The notes under the pieces: generated by a model
The model's input: the letters and a program-made list of their open reading frames with translations, nothing else
Databases searched by the model: none
Told to the model about the DNA's origin: nothing
Position numbers and translations under genes: made by a program
Shown: positions 63,405 through 64,000 of the stretch, piece after piece
How the letters are laid out: every line of letters begins with the position of its first letter
Numbering within the stretch: position 1 is the first letter of the stretch
Origin: Parvibaculum sp040390855
GTDB lineage: Bacteria > Pseudomonadota > Alphaproteobacteria > Parvibaculales > Parvibaculaceae
Assembly: GCA_040390855.1 (NCBI GenBank)
Contig: JAZJXO010000013.1
Span: 1-64,000 of the forward strand
Direction: 5' to 3'
DNA length: 64,000 nt

Positions 63405-64000
63405 TCAGGCGGAAGCTGCCACCCGCACCGAACCCTCGATCGGATCGCGCAGCACATAGCCACGGCCCCAGACGGTTTCGATATAGTGATCGCCGCCTGT
63501 CGAGGCTGCGAGTTTCTTGCGCAGCTTGCAGATGAACACGTCGATGATCTTGAGTTCCGGTTCGTCCATGCCGCCGTAAAGGTGGTTCAGGAACATTTCC
63601 TTGGTCAGCGTGGTGCCCTTGCGCAGCGAGAGCAGTTCCAGCATCTGATATTCTTTGCCCGTCAGGTGCACGCGGCTCTGGTCGACTTCGACGGTCTTGG
63701 TGTCGAGGTTCACTGTGAGCTTGCCCGTGTTGATGACGGATTGCGAATGGCCCTTCGAGCGGCGCACGACGGCGTGGATGCGCGCGACGAGTTCGTCCTT
63801 GTGGAAGGGTTTTGTCATATAGTCGTCGGCACCGAAGCCGAGGCCGCGTACCTTGTTCTCGATGCCGGCAAGACCGGAGAGAATGAGGATCGGCGTTGTG
63901 ACTTTGCCTGTACGGAGCGATTTGAGGACTTCATAGCCGCTCATATCGGGGAGGTTCAGGTCAAGGAGGATGATGTCGTAATCGTACAATTTGCCGAGAT
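63405..64000 (-). CDS. ctrA: Cell cycle response regulator CtrA (5' end outside the window)
   Basis: A 198-codon partial gene; roughly the first 37 residues, including the first acidic pocket residues, lie beyond the right edge. The receiver domain includes the phospho-accepting aspartate in YDYDIILLDLNLPDMSGYE and the conserved DDYMTKPFHKDELVARIHAV. The OmpR-type winged helix contains HLTGKEYQMLELLSLRKGTT and IIDVFICKLRKKLAA. It is almost identical to other alphaproteobacterial CtrA proteins. Candidate CtrA boxes occur in this window before yebC and the sRNA near rcdA. Confidence 0.96.
   Translation of the reverse strand, partial: LGKLYDYDIILLDLNLPDMSGYEVLKSLRTGKVTTPILILSGLAGIENKVRGLGFGADDYMTKPFHKDELVARIHAVVRRSKGHSQSVINTGKLTVNLDTKTVEVDQSRVHLTGKEYQMLELLSLRKGTTLTKEMFLNHLYGGMDEPELKIIDVFICKLRKKLAASTGGDHYIETVWGRGYVLRDPIEGSVRVAASA

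Overview
The window is a gene-dense, GC-rich chromosomal segment of an alphaproteobacterium, most likely of the order Hyphomicrobiales (Rhizobiales). The evidence is an adjacent chpT/ctrA pair with cysQ and eipA beside it, RcdA-like and TrcR-like cell-cycle proteins, DUF1192, DUF4164 and DUF6476 families, a 6S RNA between zapA and the 5-formyl-THF cyclo-ligase gene, and a tol-pal operon joined to ybgC and ruvCAB. The dihydropteroate synthase next to glmM is of the Sul type. From memory, that chromosomal arrangement is reported for Rhodobiaceae/Parvibaculum-like bacteria, so that family is the best guess; the placement is an inference.

Layout. 1-5.1 kb: trcR-like regulator, quinone oxidoreductase, DUF1192, a candidate small RNA with a CtrA-like box, rcdA, a SulP permease and rpmE. 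5.3-8.3 kb: an ABC exporter and a paraoxonase-like lactonase. 8.5-13.4 kb (minus strand): a three-gene stator-like set (OmpA-like, MotA/ExbB-like, MotB/OmpA-like), then suhB, efp and thiE. 13.4-14.3 kb: an AT-rich islet with a small unknown gene and a HEPN-like gene split by an in-frame stop. 14.3-22.3 kb (minus strand): tex and the central-carbon set fba(class I)-pgk-gap-tkt. 22.5-25.8 kb: DUF4164-zapA-6S RNA-cyclo-ligase, a YmdB-like phosphoesterase and a CgeB-like glycosyltransferase. 26-36.9 kb: yebC-ruvCAB-ybgC-tolQRAB-pal-cpoB-tilS, with a perfect TTAA-N7-TTAA box before yebC. 37-47 kb: ftsH, an SGNH lipoprotein, sul-type folP, glmM, thiD, phzF-like, serC and serA, with related palindromes at three gene borders. 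47-51 kb: a membrane-anchored pentapeptide protein, purA, a CPBP protease and a MAPEG protein. 50.9-51.8 kb is decaying: a broken tetR, a divergent gene remnant and a 26-residue membrane microprotein. 52-58.9 kb: a nitronate monooxygenase-like gene, a TPP riboswitch with thiC, a VOC pseudogene, msrA, rpoH, rluD and a divergent DUF6476 gene whose start codon overlaps that of rluD. 59.5-64 kb: tRNA-Glu(CTC), a coiled-coil membrane protein, eipA, cysQ, chpT and ctrA, which runs off the right edge.

Functionally the window is mostly housekeeping: envelope integrity (Tol-Pal, EipA, stator-like set, FtsH), recombination (RuvABC), serine, thiamine and folate synthesis, glycolysis/pentose-phosphate, and control of the CtrA circuit. 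I found no CRISPR array, prophage, transposase or recognised defence island. The observations most worth following up are the sul-type folP, the sRNA candidate before rcdA, the complete paraoxonase active site, the HEPN islet with its in-frame stop, the CtrA box before yebC, and the orphan stator-like operon.
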